A stretch of DNA of 64,000 nt, taken from the NCBI RefSeq assembly GCF_001612615.1, contig NZ_BDAU01000004.1:62001-126000 (forward strand). Direction: 5' to 3'. This document shows positions 1 to 9,855 of this stretch, in pieces. The notes beneath the pieces were generated by a model that saw only the letters and a program-made list of their open reading frames with translations, ran no database searches and was not told where the DNA came from. The translations under genes were made by a program, and so were the position numbers. The first letter of the stretch is position 1. Each line of letters begins with the position of its first letter. Source of the DNA: Nocardia amikacinitolerans NBRC 108937 (GTDB taxonomy: Bacteria > Actinomycetota > Actinomycetes > Mycobacteriales > Mycobacteriaceae).

Positions 1-1
1 C

Positions 2-166
2 ATCGCGGGTTTGGCGGTGAGCGTCGGCGCGGTCGTCGGTGAACTGGCCGCGCTCGTCTCGGCCTACGTGCTCCTGATGGCGGTGCTCGGCCCGATCGCG
101 GCGCGGGTGGTCGAGCCGCTGGTGGCCTTGGTGAAGCACGAGCCGGGTCCCGCGGTCACCCCCTGA
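2..166 (+). CDS. C-terminal end of a cation:proton antiporter (partial)
   Basis: Only the last 54 residues are in the window; the frame is open from the left edge to a TGA at 164-166. The visible part has one hydrophobic helix (AALVSAYVLLMAVLGPIAAR) followed by a short hydrophilic tail. A final helix with LLMAVLGPIAAR is what I associate with C-termini of actinobacterial monovalent cation/proton antiporters, so that is the tentative call. The protein would sit in the cytoplasmic membrane. The fragment is too short for certainty, and another polytopic transporter is possible. Confidence 0.45.
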   Translation: MAGLAVSVGAVVGELAALVSAYVLLMAVLGPIAARVVEPLVALVKHEPGPAVTP

Positions 167-233
167 TCGGGAACGCCTTGCGCCGGTCGGCCGGGGCGCG
201 ACGCGCGTCGGCGGACGACTCCGAAGCGAGGCG

Positions 234-1340
234 CTACCTCCGGCGCGGAACGTCGTGCGTCGTCGGCCAATACGGTGTCCCCGTCGTAGGCGCTGCGGAG
301 ATCGCGGTCGACTGCGGACGGGGTTCGGGCGCGGGTTCCTCGGCGGCCAAGTGCATGGGGGCCGCGTGCGGCGGCAGCGAGGGCACGGGAGCCGCGTGTG
401 GCGGGAGCGAGGGCACGAGATCCTCGGCGGTCGGTCGCACCGTGGACGGGGAAAGCGACGCGAGATGCTCCGGGGTGACGTGCACCGCGGCGGGGCGCGG
501 TGGTGGCGGTGCGAGATCGTCGGCGGCAGAGCGCGCGGGGGCCACGTGGGGTTTGGGCAGCGGGGCGAGGTCCTCGGCGGCGGGACGGACGACGGCCGCG
601 CGCAGCGGCGGCAGCTCGACATCGCGCTCGATCGCGGTGAGGCTCACGGCGATCAGCAGCAGCATGGTCACGATGCTGATGCCGACGATCAGCGGCGCGA
701 GCAACTGCATCGCTCCCGTCCCGTCGACCGGCGCACCGTGGCTCGCGCCGTGCGCGTGCATCGACGCCATGCCCGTGTAGTGCATGCCGCACACGGCGAG
801 GCCCATGATCCCCGCCGCGCCGGTGGTGGCTAGAAAACCGTTGACCCGCAACGTGAACCACAGCGCAACCGTCGCCGCGACCACCGCGATGACCACCGAG
901 AGCGCCACCATCGGCAACTCGTAGCCGATGGTCGCGTTGGACTTCATCGCGAACATGCCGACGTAGTGCATGGCCGCCACGCCGAGACCCGTGACGGCGC
1001 CGCCCGCGAGCAGGGCGACCAGCGTCGGCTGCGGCGTGACCACCACGAACAGCCCGATGCCGACCACCACGATCGCGGTCGCCGCGCTGAGCAAGGTGAG
1101 CGGGACGTCGTAGCGGATCTCCGCTCCGGTGATCGAAAAGCCGAGCATCGCAATGAAATGCATGACCCAGATGCCGGTGCCGCCGATCGCGAACGCGGCG
1201 AGCACCAGCCACCCGGCCCTACCTTGCCCCGCCCTTGCCCGCGCGGCGCACTGCAACCCGAGCAGCGATCCGGTGAAGGACATGATGTAGGCCAGCAGTG
1301 GTGTCAACCACCCGTACGTGAAGTGGTGAATGTCGAGCAC
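234..1340 (-). CDS. MHYT-domain integral membrane sensor protein
   Basis: A 368-residue protein starting at GTG 1340, chosen because the product then begins VLDIHHFTYGWLTP, the usual N-terminus of MHYT proteins; codons further upstream do not look coding. Three MHYT-type motifs are visible (WVMHFIAML, AAMHYVGM, CGMHYTGM) within about seven hydrophobic segments. MHYT domains are proposed to bind copper and sense oxygen, CO or NO; this is family knowledge, not tested here. The last 130 residues are a Pro/Ala-rich tail with repeats around SLPPHAAP and no enzymatic domain, so no GGDEF/EAL output is attached. It converges on the antiporter to its left. Confidence 0.85.
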   Translation of the reverse strand: MLDIHHFTYGWLTPLLAYIMSFTGSLLGLQCAARARAGQGRAGWLVLAAFAIGGTGIWVMHFIAMLGFSITGAEIRYDVPLTLLSAATAIVVVGIGLFVVVTPQPTLVALLAGGAVTGLGVAAMHYVGMFAMKSNATIGYELPMVALSVVIAVVAATVALWFTLRVNGFLATTGAAGIMGLAVCGMHYTGMASMHAHGASHGAPVDGTGAMQLLAPLIVGISIVTMLLLIAVSLTAIERDVELPPLRAAVVRPAAEDLAPLPKPHVAPARSAADDLAPPPPRPAAVHVTPEHLASLSPSTVRPTAEDLVPSLPPHAAPVPSLPPHAAPMHLAAEEPAPEPRPQSTAISAAPTTGTPYWPTTHDVPRRR

Positions 1341-1510
1341 GTGAACCCCATGGCCGGGCCGAGACCGCCCGGCGATCGAAAACTTGTGCGTCAGACAGTA
1401 CGGCAGCGCGCGGCGCAAAACCGCGTTCCCCGAAGTGTTTTGGATCACTTTCCGGTTTTGTTCCATCTGGAAAGTGGTATTGGCTCGTGCCCCTACCGTC
1501 GCGAACGACA

Positions 1511-1571
1511 ACGGGCCCGCATCCCGGTCGTGCCGCCGAAATGGCAAGTGGCACAAGGAATGCGGGCCCGT
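1511..1571 (-). terminator. Inverted repeat downstream of sigA, probable terminator
   Basis: The 12-base arms ACGGGCCCGCAT (1511-1522) and ATGCGGGCCCGT (1560-1571) are perfectly complementary, with a nested GTGCC/GGCAC pair in the loop. It begins 14 bases past the sigA stop. There is no T-tract, as is common for actinobacterial terminators. Confidence 0.6.
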
Positions 1572-1584
1572 GGGTCCGTGCGTA

Positions 1585-2958
<1,374 letters not shown>

Positions 2959-3082
2959 GTACGCCCTTTCGTGACGGTCTCGTGCGGCGTCACGCCAGAG
3001 TGGTGTTCCGGCGGAGCGGTCTGTCGGGTTTCACCGGCGGAGGGCCGGTCGGGTTTCTCCGGCTCACCGCCGGGCATGTTCC

Positions 3083-3088
3083 ATTGTA
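3083..3088 (-). promoter_or_regulatory. Possible -10 box for sigA
   Basis: Read on the minus strand the hexamer is TACAAT, about 125 bases before the sigA start in an otherwise gene-free stretch (2,959-3,192). No good -35 is visible at the expected spacing. This rests on the hexamer alone. Confidence 0.25.
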
Positions 3089-3192
3089 ACGATCCAACCA
3101 GGGTACTCACGGCACGATGCCAGTTGTCGCACGCCCGCCTCGCGCGTGTTCCGCGTCGTCGCCGACCCGTCGCTCACGCGCCGCCGTGCAGG

Positions 3193-3951
3193 TCACGGGA
3201 CGACGCCCGAGGCGATCGCCATGGCGGCGCCGACGATACCCGCGGTGTTGCGCAGCCGGGCGGGGACCACCGGAGTCCGATTGGTCAGCAAGGGAATCCA
3301 CTGGTCGGAATCGCGGCTGATGCCACCGCCCGCGACGATCACCTTCGGCCAGAAGAGGTTCTCCAGACCGATCAGTACGGTGCTGACCTCCGCGGCCCAC
3401 TGCTCGTAGCTGAGGCCGTCGCGATCCTTGATGGAGGCCGCGGCGCGGTGCTCGGTCTCCATGCCGCCGATCTCGAGGTGGCCGAGTTCGGTGTTGGGCA
3501 CCAGGGTGCCGTTGTAGAGCAGCGCGGAGCCGATGCCGGTGCCGAAGGTCAGCAGCAGCACCAGCCCGTCGAAATCCCTTGCCGCGCCGTAGCGGTCCTC
3601 GGCGAGCCCGGCCGCGTCCGCGTCGTTGAGCACCGTGACCGACCGGCCGCCGAGCGCCGCCGAGAACAGGGTGCGCGTGTCGGTGCCGATCCAGGTCTTG
3701 TCGATGTTGGCGGCGGTGCGGGCGACGCCTTCGAGGACCACGGAGGGCAGCGTGATGCCCACCGGGCCGGACCAGTCGGCCTCGGCGACCAGCTTGGACA
3801 CCGCGTCGGCGACGGCGTGCGGTGTCGATGGATGCGGGGTCGCGATCTTGATCCGCTCGTGCAACAGCTCGCCGGTGGCCAGATCGACCGCGGCGCCCTT
3901 GACGCCGCTGCCGCCGATATCGATACCGAATGCGTGCCCCCGAGCGGACAT
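3193..3951 (-). CDS. ppgK: Polyphosphate glucokinase
   Basis: A 252-residue ROK-type kinase that phosphorylates glucose using polyphosphate or ATP in the cytoplasm. The N-terminal phosphate-binding loop is [13 protein letters not shown]. The catalytic region has [12 protein letters not shown], with the base Asp. [12 protein letters not shown] and [11 protein letters not shown] match the PpgK/ROK signature, although the CXCGXXGC zinc motif of other ROK proteins is absent, as usual for PpgK. The C-terminal [14 protein letters not shown] completes the nucleotide site. Start ATG 3951. The next gene, suhB, is divergent. The pair ppgK-suhB beside sigA matches the mycobacterial order. Confidence 0.95.
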   Translation of the reverse strand: MSARGHAFGIDIGGSGVKGAAVDLATGELLHERIKIATPHPSTPHAVADAVSKLVAEADWSGPVGITLPSVVLEGVARTAANIDKTWIGTDTRTLFSAALGGRSVTVLNDADAAGLAEDRYGAARDFDGLVLLLTFGTGIGSALLYNGTLVPNTELGHLEIGGMETEHRAAASIKDRDGLSYEQWAAEVSTVLIGLENLFWPKVIVAGGGISRDSDQWIPLLTNRTPVVPARLRNTAGIVGAAMAIASGVVP

Positions 3952-4122
3952 GGCTAACCCCTCGTTCCCTTAGCTGGCGGTTGTGATGACAGCGCCCGCC
4001 GCACCGGGCCCACGCGGCCGCCCGAGGGCGGGTGCGCTGGGGTGCCCGACGACGGCGCTGTGTCGTGCACGACAAGAGTAATGCGCGATCGAGGCTGCGC
4101 ACGTGGAAGCATCTGTGATGCG

Positions 4123-5031
4123 ATGGATGGCGTGCCGGAATCCAGTACCCCAGTAGCCGAAGAGTCCGCCGCCGAGACCGCAGAGACCGTGTCCGAACTT
4201 CGCCGCTTGGCGGTCGAGCTCGCCGAACGAGCCGCGGCCCACGTCCGCGCCCGCCGCCCCGAGGTGTTCGGCGCGGTCGCGATCGACGGGGCCGTGCGTA
4301 GCAAGGGCCACGCGACCGATCCGGTGACCGTGGTGGACACCGAGAGCGAGGAGTTGATCCGCGCGCTGCTCGCCGAGCGACGGCCGGGCGACCCGATCGT
4401 CGGCGAGGAAGGCGGCGGCAGCATGATCGCCGACCGCGACGCGGTGCACTGGGTCGTCGACCCGATCGACGGGACCGTCAACTTCCTCTACGGCGTCCCC
4501 GGCTACGCGGTCTCGGTGGCGGCGATGCGCCGCGGACGCTCCGTGGCGGGTGCGGTGGTCGACGTCGCGCGGGCGGTGACCTACAGCGCCGGGCTCGGCG
4601 CGGGCGCCACCGCGACGGCCGCCGAGGGCACGGTCGAACAGTTGCGGTGCAATCCGGTCGAGGACCTCTCGATGTCGTTGGTGGCCACCGGATTCGCCTA
4701 CGGCACGCACCGGCGCGCACGGCAGGCCGAACTCCTCGCGCGGGTGCTGCCCCGGATCCGCGACATCCGCCGCTTCGGCGCGGCCGCGCTCGACCTGTGC
4801 CATGTCGCCGCCGGGCGGGTGGACGCGTACTACGAGCACGGGCTCAACGCCTGGGACTGGGGCGCGGGCGCGCTGATCGCCGCGGAAGCGGGCGCGCGCC
4901 TGACGCTTCCGACCGCGACCGCGTCCGGTGCGGCGGGCGATCTCGTCGTCGCCGCTGCCCCTGGCATCGCACGGGAACTCGGCGAGCTGCTGGCCGAAGT
5001 CGGTGCGACGGAGCCGCTCCCGGATCGCTGA
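4123..5031 (+). CDS. suhB: Inositol monophosphatase family protein
   Basis: A 302-residue Mg2+-dependent phosphatase that hydrolyses inositol-1-phosphate to myo-inositol, needed for phosphatidylinositol and mycothiol. The metal-binding signature VVDPIDGTVNFLYGVPGYAV is complete, the upstream metal ligand is in VGEEGGGS, and the C-terminal WDWGAGALIAAEAGA is present. The chosen ATG (4123) gives MDGVPESST; upstream codons in the frame look non-coding. A purine-rich GGAAG lies about 14 bases before it, so the start is not certain. Its stop codon is inside a strong hairpin shared with the converging cei gene. Confidence 0.93.
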   Translation: MDGVPESSTPVAEESAAETAETVSELRRLAVELAERAAAHVRARRPEVFGAVAIDGAVRSKGHATDPVTVVDTESEELIRALLAERRPGDPIVGEEGGGSMIADRDAVHWVVDPIDGTVNFLYGVPGYAVSVAAMRRGRSVAGAVVDVARAVTYSAGLGAGATATAAEGTVEQLRCNPVEDLSMSLVATGFAYGTHRRARQAELLARVLPRIRDIRRFGAAALDLCHVAAGRVDAYYEHGLNAWDWGAGALIAAEAGARLTLPTATASGAAGDLVVAAAPGIARELGELLAEVGATEPLPDR

Positions 5032-5048
5032 TCCGAAAGCGGCTCCGT
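5008..5048. terminator. Bidirectional terminator overlapping the suhB stop
   Basis: Arms ACGGAGCCGCT (5008-5018) and AGCGGCTCCGT (5038-5048) are exact complements, and the loop contains a second CGGAT/ATCCG pair. The suhB stop codon (5029-5031) lies in the loop, and the cei gene ends 37 bases further on, so the hairpin can serve both convergent genes. Confidence 0.75.
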
Positions 5049-5084
5049 CTGGGTGGGGCTGCTCGGCGTCGACTACGGAACGCG

Positions 5085-5762
5085 TCAGCAGTGCGCGGCG
5101 CGCGCGGCGTCGAGCAGTTCGGAATCGATCGCCGTGCTGCCGCCGGGCGCCGGATTCTTCAGCGAACGCAGCACCTCCTCGGCGTCGTTGCTCGGCCGCA
5201 GATCACGGAACAGTGAGCCGAGCACCAGGTCCACGCTGTCGTCCTCGCGCTGATCCTCGATCAGCTCGGCGCACGGCGCGACCAATTGCACCGACGCCGC
5301 GGCGGGCCTGCCGTTCACGCCGAAGCGGATCTGCCCGGTGCATTCCAGGTCGCCGTTGACGTATATGGAATCGTTGCCGTACTGCGTGCCTGGTGCGCTC
5401 GCGAAGCCGAGATCACCGAGCTGCGCCGCGACGTGCGCGGCCTGGCCACGCTGGTTGTTCGCGTTCAGCACGCGCACCTTGCTCGCCGCGAGCGGTGCGG
5501 GTTCCACCTGCTCCAGCCGCGACGCGCCGACCCGCTGACCGAGCTTGGGCGCGGGGGCCGCTCCCGGATCGCTGGCGGGACTCGGCGCGTTGCAGGCCAT
5601 CGCGGTGGTGTCGGTGTCCTGCGTCGTCAGCGCCTTGATCCACACGATCGCGCAGATCAGCGCCATGACGCCGAGCATGATGAGCCAGGGTTGGGGGCGG
5701 CGCCGAGCGTAGGGTCGTCCCTGCGAATCCGACGCGCTGCCTTCGGTGATCAGTGAAACCAC
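5085..5762 (-). CDS. cei: Cell-envelope integrity protein Cei (LytR C-terminal domain)
   Basis: A 225-residue membrane-anchored envelope protein. GTG 5762 gives MVSLITEGSASDSQGRPYAR, which parallels the N-terminus of mycobacterial Rv2700 (Cei); the frame stays open upstream but that part is not conserved. One transmembrane helix follows (PWLIMLGVMALICAIVWIKAL), then an extracytoplasmic Pro/Ala linker and a LytR_C-type domain containing VRVLNANNQRGQAAHVAAQL. Cysteines at both ends of the outer domain (MACN, DLECTG, APCAEL, AAHC) may form disulfides. Mycobacterial Cei is needed for envelope integrity; that role is inferred here from similarity and position next to suhB. Confidence 0.88.
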   Translation of the reverse strand: MVSLITEGSASDSQGRPYARRRPQPWLIMLGVMALICAIVWIKALTTQDTDTTAMACNAPSPASDPGAAPAPKLGQRVGASRLEQVEPAPLAASKVRVLNANNQRGQAAHVAAQLGDLGFASAPGTQYGNDSIYVNGDLECTGQIRFGVNGRPAAASVQLVAPCAELIEDQREDDSVDLVLGSLFRDLRPSNDAEEVLRSLKNPAPGGSTAIDSELLDAARAAHC

Positions 5763-6139
5763 GAGCCACACTCTACGAAAATGTCGTGAGGCGGGTGCGG
5801 AAGGTCTCGGCGAGTTCCAGCGTTGGTGTCGATTCCCCGACAGTTTCGACTCGGCTGTGTTTTGATTGCGACTTTTGTCGCGCGGTCCGCTATTGTCTGG
5901 CGGCCCAGATCGAATCACCAGCGGCGAAAACGGTGGGTCGGTCGCGGGAACAAGTAGGGCATGTCCTGCGTTTACCGAGCGCTACCGGGTATGGATCCTA
6001 GTGATCCCCCCTGATAGGTGACCGGTGCACGTGTGATGTGCACCACCGGCGGGGCGGTGCGGACGTTCGATTCCGGCGAGGAATCGGTGTGTCGGCAGCC
6101 GGTCCGGGATATACGGAGTAAGGACGAGGGGAAGACGAC
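5763..6139. other. Divergent regulatory region between cei and the DUF4193 gene
   Basis: No convincing gene in 377 bases. It must hold promoters for both flanking genes. A small hairpin, GCGACTTTTGTCGC, lies near 5870, and GGTGCAC (6024-6030) pairs with GTGCACC (6038-6044) in what would be the leader of the DUF4193 gene. Confidence 0.5.
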
Positions 6140-6442
6140 ATGGCAACCGACTATGACGCACCGCGGCGCACCGAATCCGACGATGTGTCGGAAGATTCGC
6201 TGGAGGAGCTGAAGGCTCGTCGCAACGAGGCGCAGTCCGCCGTCGTGGATATCGACGAATCCGATACCGCGGAGTCGTTCGAGCTTCCCGGCGCGGATCT
6301 GTCCGAGGAAGTGCTTTCGGTTCGGGTGATTCCGAAGCAGGCCGACGAGTTCACCTGTTCCAGCTGCTTCCTTGTTCACCACCGCAGCAGGCTTGCCAGC
6401 GAGGCAGGCGGTCAGATGATCTGCATGGATTGCGCAGCCTGA
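6140..6442 (+). CDS. DUF4193 family small acidic protein
   Basis: A 100-residue acidic protein matching the actinobacterial DUF4193 family (Rv2699c-like). The N-terminal half is rich in Asp/Glu. The C-terminal part has two cysteine pairs, TCSSCFLVHH and MICMDCAA, arranged as a likely zinc ribbon. The start ATG 6140 has a good ribosome site, GAGGGGAAG, ending about 6 bases upstream. The function of the family is unknown; it is widely conserved next to cei and DUF3093, as here. Confidence 0.92.
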   Translation: MATDYDAPRRTESDDVSEDSLEELKARRNEAQSAVVDIDESDTAESFELPGADLSEEVLSVRVIPKQADEFTCSSCFLVHHRSRLASEAGGQMICMDCAA

Positions 6443-6496
6443 TACTTCGCGGAATGTGAGATCCGGCCGGATCGCGGGTTCGGCCGAAGGTAACTG

Positions 6497-7009
6497 TCAG
6501 CCCGCGCTCGGCAGCCCGAGCGCGGCAAGGACCTTTTCCGGTCGGCGCGTACTGATCAACCAGTACGGCGTCGGATCATCGGGGTCGTCGAGGACCAACA
6601 ACACCATCGGACCGATCCAGGGACGGTGTTGCACATACGCGGCGGGATCGAGCTGGCGGCCGAGGGCCGCGCTCTTCGCGGAGGGGGCGACCATCGCCGC
6701 ACGGGACACGAAATTCACCGGCAGGTGAGCGCGGTCGACGCGCAGTTCCGGTGTTCCCGAGGCGTCGGCGGCCACTTCCACCTTGTGGCGGCTCAACCAC
6801 AGCAGCACCCACGCCGCGATCGGGAACAGCAGAACGTAGGGCAGCCAGGCCCGGATTCCCGGTGCGCCCATGTGGATTTCGGCGGCGAGCAGCCCGGCGA
6901 TGCCGAACGCGACCGGCCACCACCACAGCGGCACCCAGAGCCGCTCATTGTAGGGCTGGCGGGCCTGTTTCTCGTTGTCCGTCACCGAAGGGTTGGGCCT
7001 GTCCGACAC
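6497..7009 (-). CDS. DUF3093 family membrane protein
   Basis: A 170-residue protein matching the DUF3093 family (Rv2698-like). Two adjacent hydrophobic helices ([19 protein letters not shown] and [18 protein letters not shown]) are followed by a globular domain ending [17 protein letters not shown]. It probably sits in the cytoplasmic membrane with the C-terminal domain inside. Start GTG 7009 is used; an in-frame GTG eight codons in ([10 protein letters not shown]) is an alternative. It is divergent from dut, with 62 bases between starts, so the promoters must overlap. Function unknown. Confidence 0.9.
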   Translation of the reverse strand: MSDRPNPSVTDNEKQARQPYNERLWVPLWWWPVAFGIAGLLAAEIHMGAPGIRAWLPYVLLFPIAAWVLLWLSRHKVEVAADASGTPELRVDRAHLPVNFVSRAAMVAPSAKSAALGRQLDPAAYVQHRPWIGPMVLLVLDDPDDPTPYWLISTRRPEKVLAALGLPSAG

Positions 7010-7071
7010 GACTCAACAGTAGGCCACCGTCCCGCCAGGCGAACGCCGAGGTACGCGTAGGCTCGACCAAC

Positions 7072-7572
7072 GTGAGCGCACTTTCACCGATACCCCTGCT
7101 GCGGCTGGATCCGGGCATTCCCGTGCCGACGCGCGCCCATGCGGGCGACGCGGGCGTGGACCTGTGCACCACCGAGGACGTCATCCTGGAGCCGGGGGAG
7201 CGGGTGCTTGTCGGCACCGGTGTCGCCGTTGCGCTGCCGGTCGGCACGGTCGGGCTGATCCATCCCCGGTCCGGGCTTGCCGCCAAGACCGGGCTGTCGG
7301 TGGTGAACACGCCGGGGACCGTGGACGCGGGCTACCGGGGCGAGATCAAGGTGTGCCTGATCAATCACGATCCGCGCACGCGCATCGAGTTGCGCCGAGG
7401 CGATCGGATCGCGCAGCTGCTCGTGCAGCGGGTCGAGCTGGTGGACTTCGTCGAGGTCGATCAGCTCGACGACACGACGCGGGGTGCGGGCGGCTACGGG
7501 TCCAGCGGCGGTCACGCCAGTCTGGGCGCGGAGACCGACGGGGCGAGCCGGGCGACCGGCGGGGAGGCGTGA
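7072..7572 (+). CDS. dut: dUTP diphosphatase
   Basis: A 166-residue trimeric dUTPase that hydrolyses dUTP to dUMP and pyrophosphate, keeping uracil out of DNA. All five family motifs are present in order: [35 protein letters not shown] and the C-terminal [14 protein letters not shown] 7072 is chosen because it gives [15 protein letters not shown]; the upstream part of the frame overlaps the divergent gene. The DUF3710 gene starts 7 bases after the stop, so the two are probably co-transcribed. Confidence 0.97.
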   Translation: MSALSPIPLLRLDPGIPVPTRAHAGDAGVDLCTTEDVILEPGERVLVGTGVAVALPVGTVGLIHPRSGLAAKTGLSVVNTPGTVDAGYRGEIKVCLINHDPRTRIELRRGDRIAQLLVQRVELVDFVEVDQLDDTTRGAGGYGSSGGHASLGAETDGASRATGGEA

Positions 7573-7579
7573 GGCGACG

Positions 7580-8437
7580 ATGTTCGGAAAGAGAAAGAAG
7601 CGGTCGGACCGGTTCGAGGACCAGTACGACGAATACGGCGCCGAGTACGACGACGTGGACTACGACGCCGAGTACGACGAGCTGTCCTACGACGAATTCG
7701 CCGAGGACACCGCCGGTTTCGCGGAGCGCAAGGAGGAGGGCGAGCGGACCGGCCCCTACGACTACGACGAAGTGGCCGAGCTGCTCGAAGGAGTCGTCGA
7801 GCAGCGCCTCGACCTGGGTTCGGTCATCCTGCCGGTGCCGCCGGGCGGCCAGCTACAGGTCGAGATGACCCCCGACGGCACCCCGCAGGCGGTGCACCTG
7901 GCCACCGAGCACGGCCGCATCACCGTCGCCGCCTATGCCGCGCCCAAATCGCCGGGACAGTGGCGTGCGGTGGCGGCCGACCTCGCCGACTCGCTGCGCA
8001 AGGACGGCGCGCGGGTCGCGGTGGAGACCGGTCCGTGGGGCCGCGAGGTCCTCGCCATCACCGAGGGCGCCGATCTGCGCTTCATCGGGGTGGACGGCTA
8101 CCGCTGGATGGTGCGCCTGGTCGCGGCGGGCCCGTCGGGCGCGGCGAACGACGGCGCGCCGCTGGTGGCCGCGGCCCGCGCGATCCTCAGCGAGACGGTC
8201 ATCCGGCGCGGCACCGACCCGCTTCCGGTGCGTGATCCGCTGCCGGTCGTCCTTCCGCAGCAGCTCGCCGAACAGCTGGCCGCCGCGCACCAGGCGCAGA
8301 TCGAGGCGCAACAGCAGCAGATGGCCGCCCAAGCCGCCGGGGTCCACAACCCGGTGCCCGCGCAGCCGCAGACGTTGCCTCCCCAGCCGCGCCGCGGCGC
8401 CGACGGCTCGGCCATGCAGCAGCTCGGCCTGAACTGA
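7580..8437 (+). CDS. DUF3710 domain-containing protein
   Basis: A 285-residue protein of the DUF3710 family (Rv2696c-like). It begins with a basic patch MFGKRKKRSDR, then a very acidic Tyr/Asp-rich stretch, followed by the conserved domain (LDLGSVILPVPPGGQLQVEM, DGYRWMVRLVAAGP). The tail is Gln/Ala- and Pro-rich with a QAQIEAQQQQMAAQ run. ATG 7580 follows the dut stop by 7 bases, with GAGG between. The function of the family is not known. Confidence 0.92.
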   Translation: MFGKRKKRSDRFEDQYDEYGAEYDDVDYDAEYDELSYDEFAEDTAGFAERKEEGERTGPYDYDEVAELLEGVVEQRLDLGSVILPVPPGGQLQVEMTPDGTPQAVHLATEHGRITVAAYAAPKSPGQWRAVAADLADSLRKDGARVAVETGPWGREVLAITEGADLRFIGVDGYRWMVRLVAAGPSGAANDGAPLVAAARAILSETVIRRGTDPLPVRDPLPVVLPQQLAEQLAAAHQAQIEAQQQQMAAQAAGVHNPVPAQPQTLPPQPRRGADGSAMQQLGLN

Positions 8438-8440
8438 CCC

Positions 8441-8530
8441 GACCGAAGGTGACCCTCGGCCGCCCAATGCGACCGAAGGCCACCTTCGGCCGATTCCCCG
8501 CCCGCGGGCGTGTCCCGAGCGAAGGTGACA
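8441..8530. repeat. Three CGAAGGTGAC-like units; one forms a terminator hairpin
   Basis: Related units start at about 8441 (GACCGAAGGTGACCC), 8471 (GACCGAAGGCCACC) and 8518 (GCGAAGGTGAC). The middle one contains CCGAAGG-CCA-CCTTCGG (8473-8489), a perfect 7-base stem with a 3-base loop, between two convergent genes. It can stop transcription from both sides. Confidence 0.6.
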
Positions 8531-8626
8531 TGCAGTCCGGCTGACGGGATCAGGGCCGCCTTCTGTCGGGAGGCTGCTCTTGCTGACCGACACGGCCGCG
8601 GACCGCGATGGGTCCCGGATCGACCG

Positions 8627-9379
8627 TCAGTCGAAGGCGGTGAAGCCGAGGCGGCCGAGGATCGCCGGGTCGGCGCCCAATTCGTCGAGGGTGGTGCGGA
8701 ACAGTCGGGCGCCAGGGATCAGATCGGCCCACTCCTCGGCTACGGCGAGGGGATGGACCGGGTCGTCGACCGCGGTGACGACCGCGACCGGCACGTCCAG
8801 CGTGGCGAGGCGATCGGTGCTCGGCCACTTGTAATCGGCGGCTTCTTCCAGGGCTTGCGGCAGATGCGGCCACTGGGAGCGCCAGGACTGGGTCAAGGCG
8901 TCGGCGAGCCAGCGCGGGCTGCTCGCGCGCATCCGGGCGATGACCGTCTCCAAGCCGTCGGCGCGCAGCTGCTCGGCCGTCACGGCGGCGCTGAGCGCGG
9001 CAGGGCAGCGGGCGGTGTCCGAGCCCGTCCACGCCGGCAGCGCGGCGACGACGCCCACGACGGATTCCGGATGCGCGCCCGCCCACTCCAGTGCGATCGC
9101 CGCGCCGAGCGAGATGCCGGCGGCCAGTACCGGGCCGCGCGCGGCGGCCGCGTCCAGCGCGGCGTGGCAGCTCGCCACGACAGCGCGCGGATCCGGCTCG
9201 ACGGCAATCGATTCGAACCCGCGGGCGACGCTCGCCGGACCGAAGGCGCGCCGGGCGAAATCGGCGTCGGAGCCGGTGCCAGGCAGCGCGACGACGAGCG
9301 GAACCGCAGGTCGTGTCGCCGTCGTGACATGTGTGGAGTCGAACACCGGGTCGAGCGTAGCGGGGGTGACCGCGGGCAT
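8627..9379 (-). CDS. Alpha/beta hydrolase family protein
   Basis: A 250-residue alpha/beta hydrolase. The oxyanion loop region is VVALPGTGSDADF, the nucleophile elbow is AAGISLGAA (Ser in GISLG), an acidic residue follows in TAVDDPVHPLAVAEEW, and the usual C-terminal His could be the one in VDDPVHPLA or be missing, since no later His is obvious. The Rv2695 position in the mycobacterial order fits. Substrate is unknown. An in-frame GTG at residue 12 (VFDSTHVTTAT) is an alternative start. It is divergent from the OB-fold gene. Confidence 0.8.
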   Translation of the reverse strand: MPAVTPATLDPVFDSTHVTTATRPAVPLVVALPGTGSDADFARRAFGPASVARGFESIAVEPDPRAVVASCHAALDAAAARGPVLAAGISLGAAIALEWAGAHPESVVGVVAALPAWTGSDTARCPAALSAAVTAEQLRADGLETVIARMRASSPRWLADALTQSWRSQWPHLPQALEEAADYKWPSTDRLATLDVPVAVVTAVDDPVHPLAVAEEWADLIPGARLFRTTLDELGADPAILGRLGFTAFD

Positions 9380-9472
9380 CTACAGTGGCGGGTGTACGGC
9401 CAACAGCCGGTCGTCACCGAACAACCACGATGGCGTGAGACCCGCGCCATCTGTGCAGCAGGAGAGCGTGCA

Positions 9473-9850
9473 ATGCCATCCGCAGCCTCAGGGTATTTTC
9501 GACGTCTGGGCCGCAGGCTGACCGAGGACATCGACCGACTCGATGCCGAGGAGCTGGCCGAGACCGCAGAGGCGTCGGGCGCGTGTCGGGCGTCGGAGTG
9601 TCGTCGCGGTGACGAAGCGACGATGCTCGGTCGTCTACGAAGTGTGGAGGCCTGCCCCAAAGCGGTGGGCGCCAGTGTTCAGGCAGAATTCTTCGACGGC
9701 ACCGATGCCATCACCCTGGTGTGGATCGGCCGCCGGCGCATCCCCGGCATCGAACCGGGGCGGCGCATTCTGGTCCGCGGCCGGGTCGGTGACCGAGACG
9801 GCCGTAAGGTGATCTTCAACCCCTACTACGAATTACGCGGGAACAGCTGA
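9473..9850 (+). CDS. OB-fold nucleic-acid-binding domain protein
   Basis: A 125-residue protein like Rv2694c. The N-terminal third is helical with two cysteines (GACRASECRRGD). The remainder is an OB fold: ATMLGRLRSVEACP, VQAEFFDGTDAITLVWIGRR, and the conserved GIEPGRRILVRGRVG before the final NPYYELRG. Such folds bind single-stranded nucleic acid; the target is unknown. ATG 9473 has GGAGAG ten bases upstream. It is followed after 5 bases by the DUF3159 gene. Confidence 0.9.
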   Translation: MPSAASGYFRRLGRRLTEDIDRLDAEELAETAEASGACRASECRRGDEATMLGRLRSVEACPKAVGASVQAEFFDGTDAITLVWIGRRRIPGIEPGRRILVRGRVGDRDGRKVIFNPYYELRGNS

Positions 9851-9855
9851 CACGT

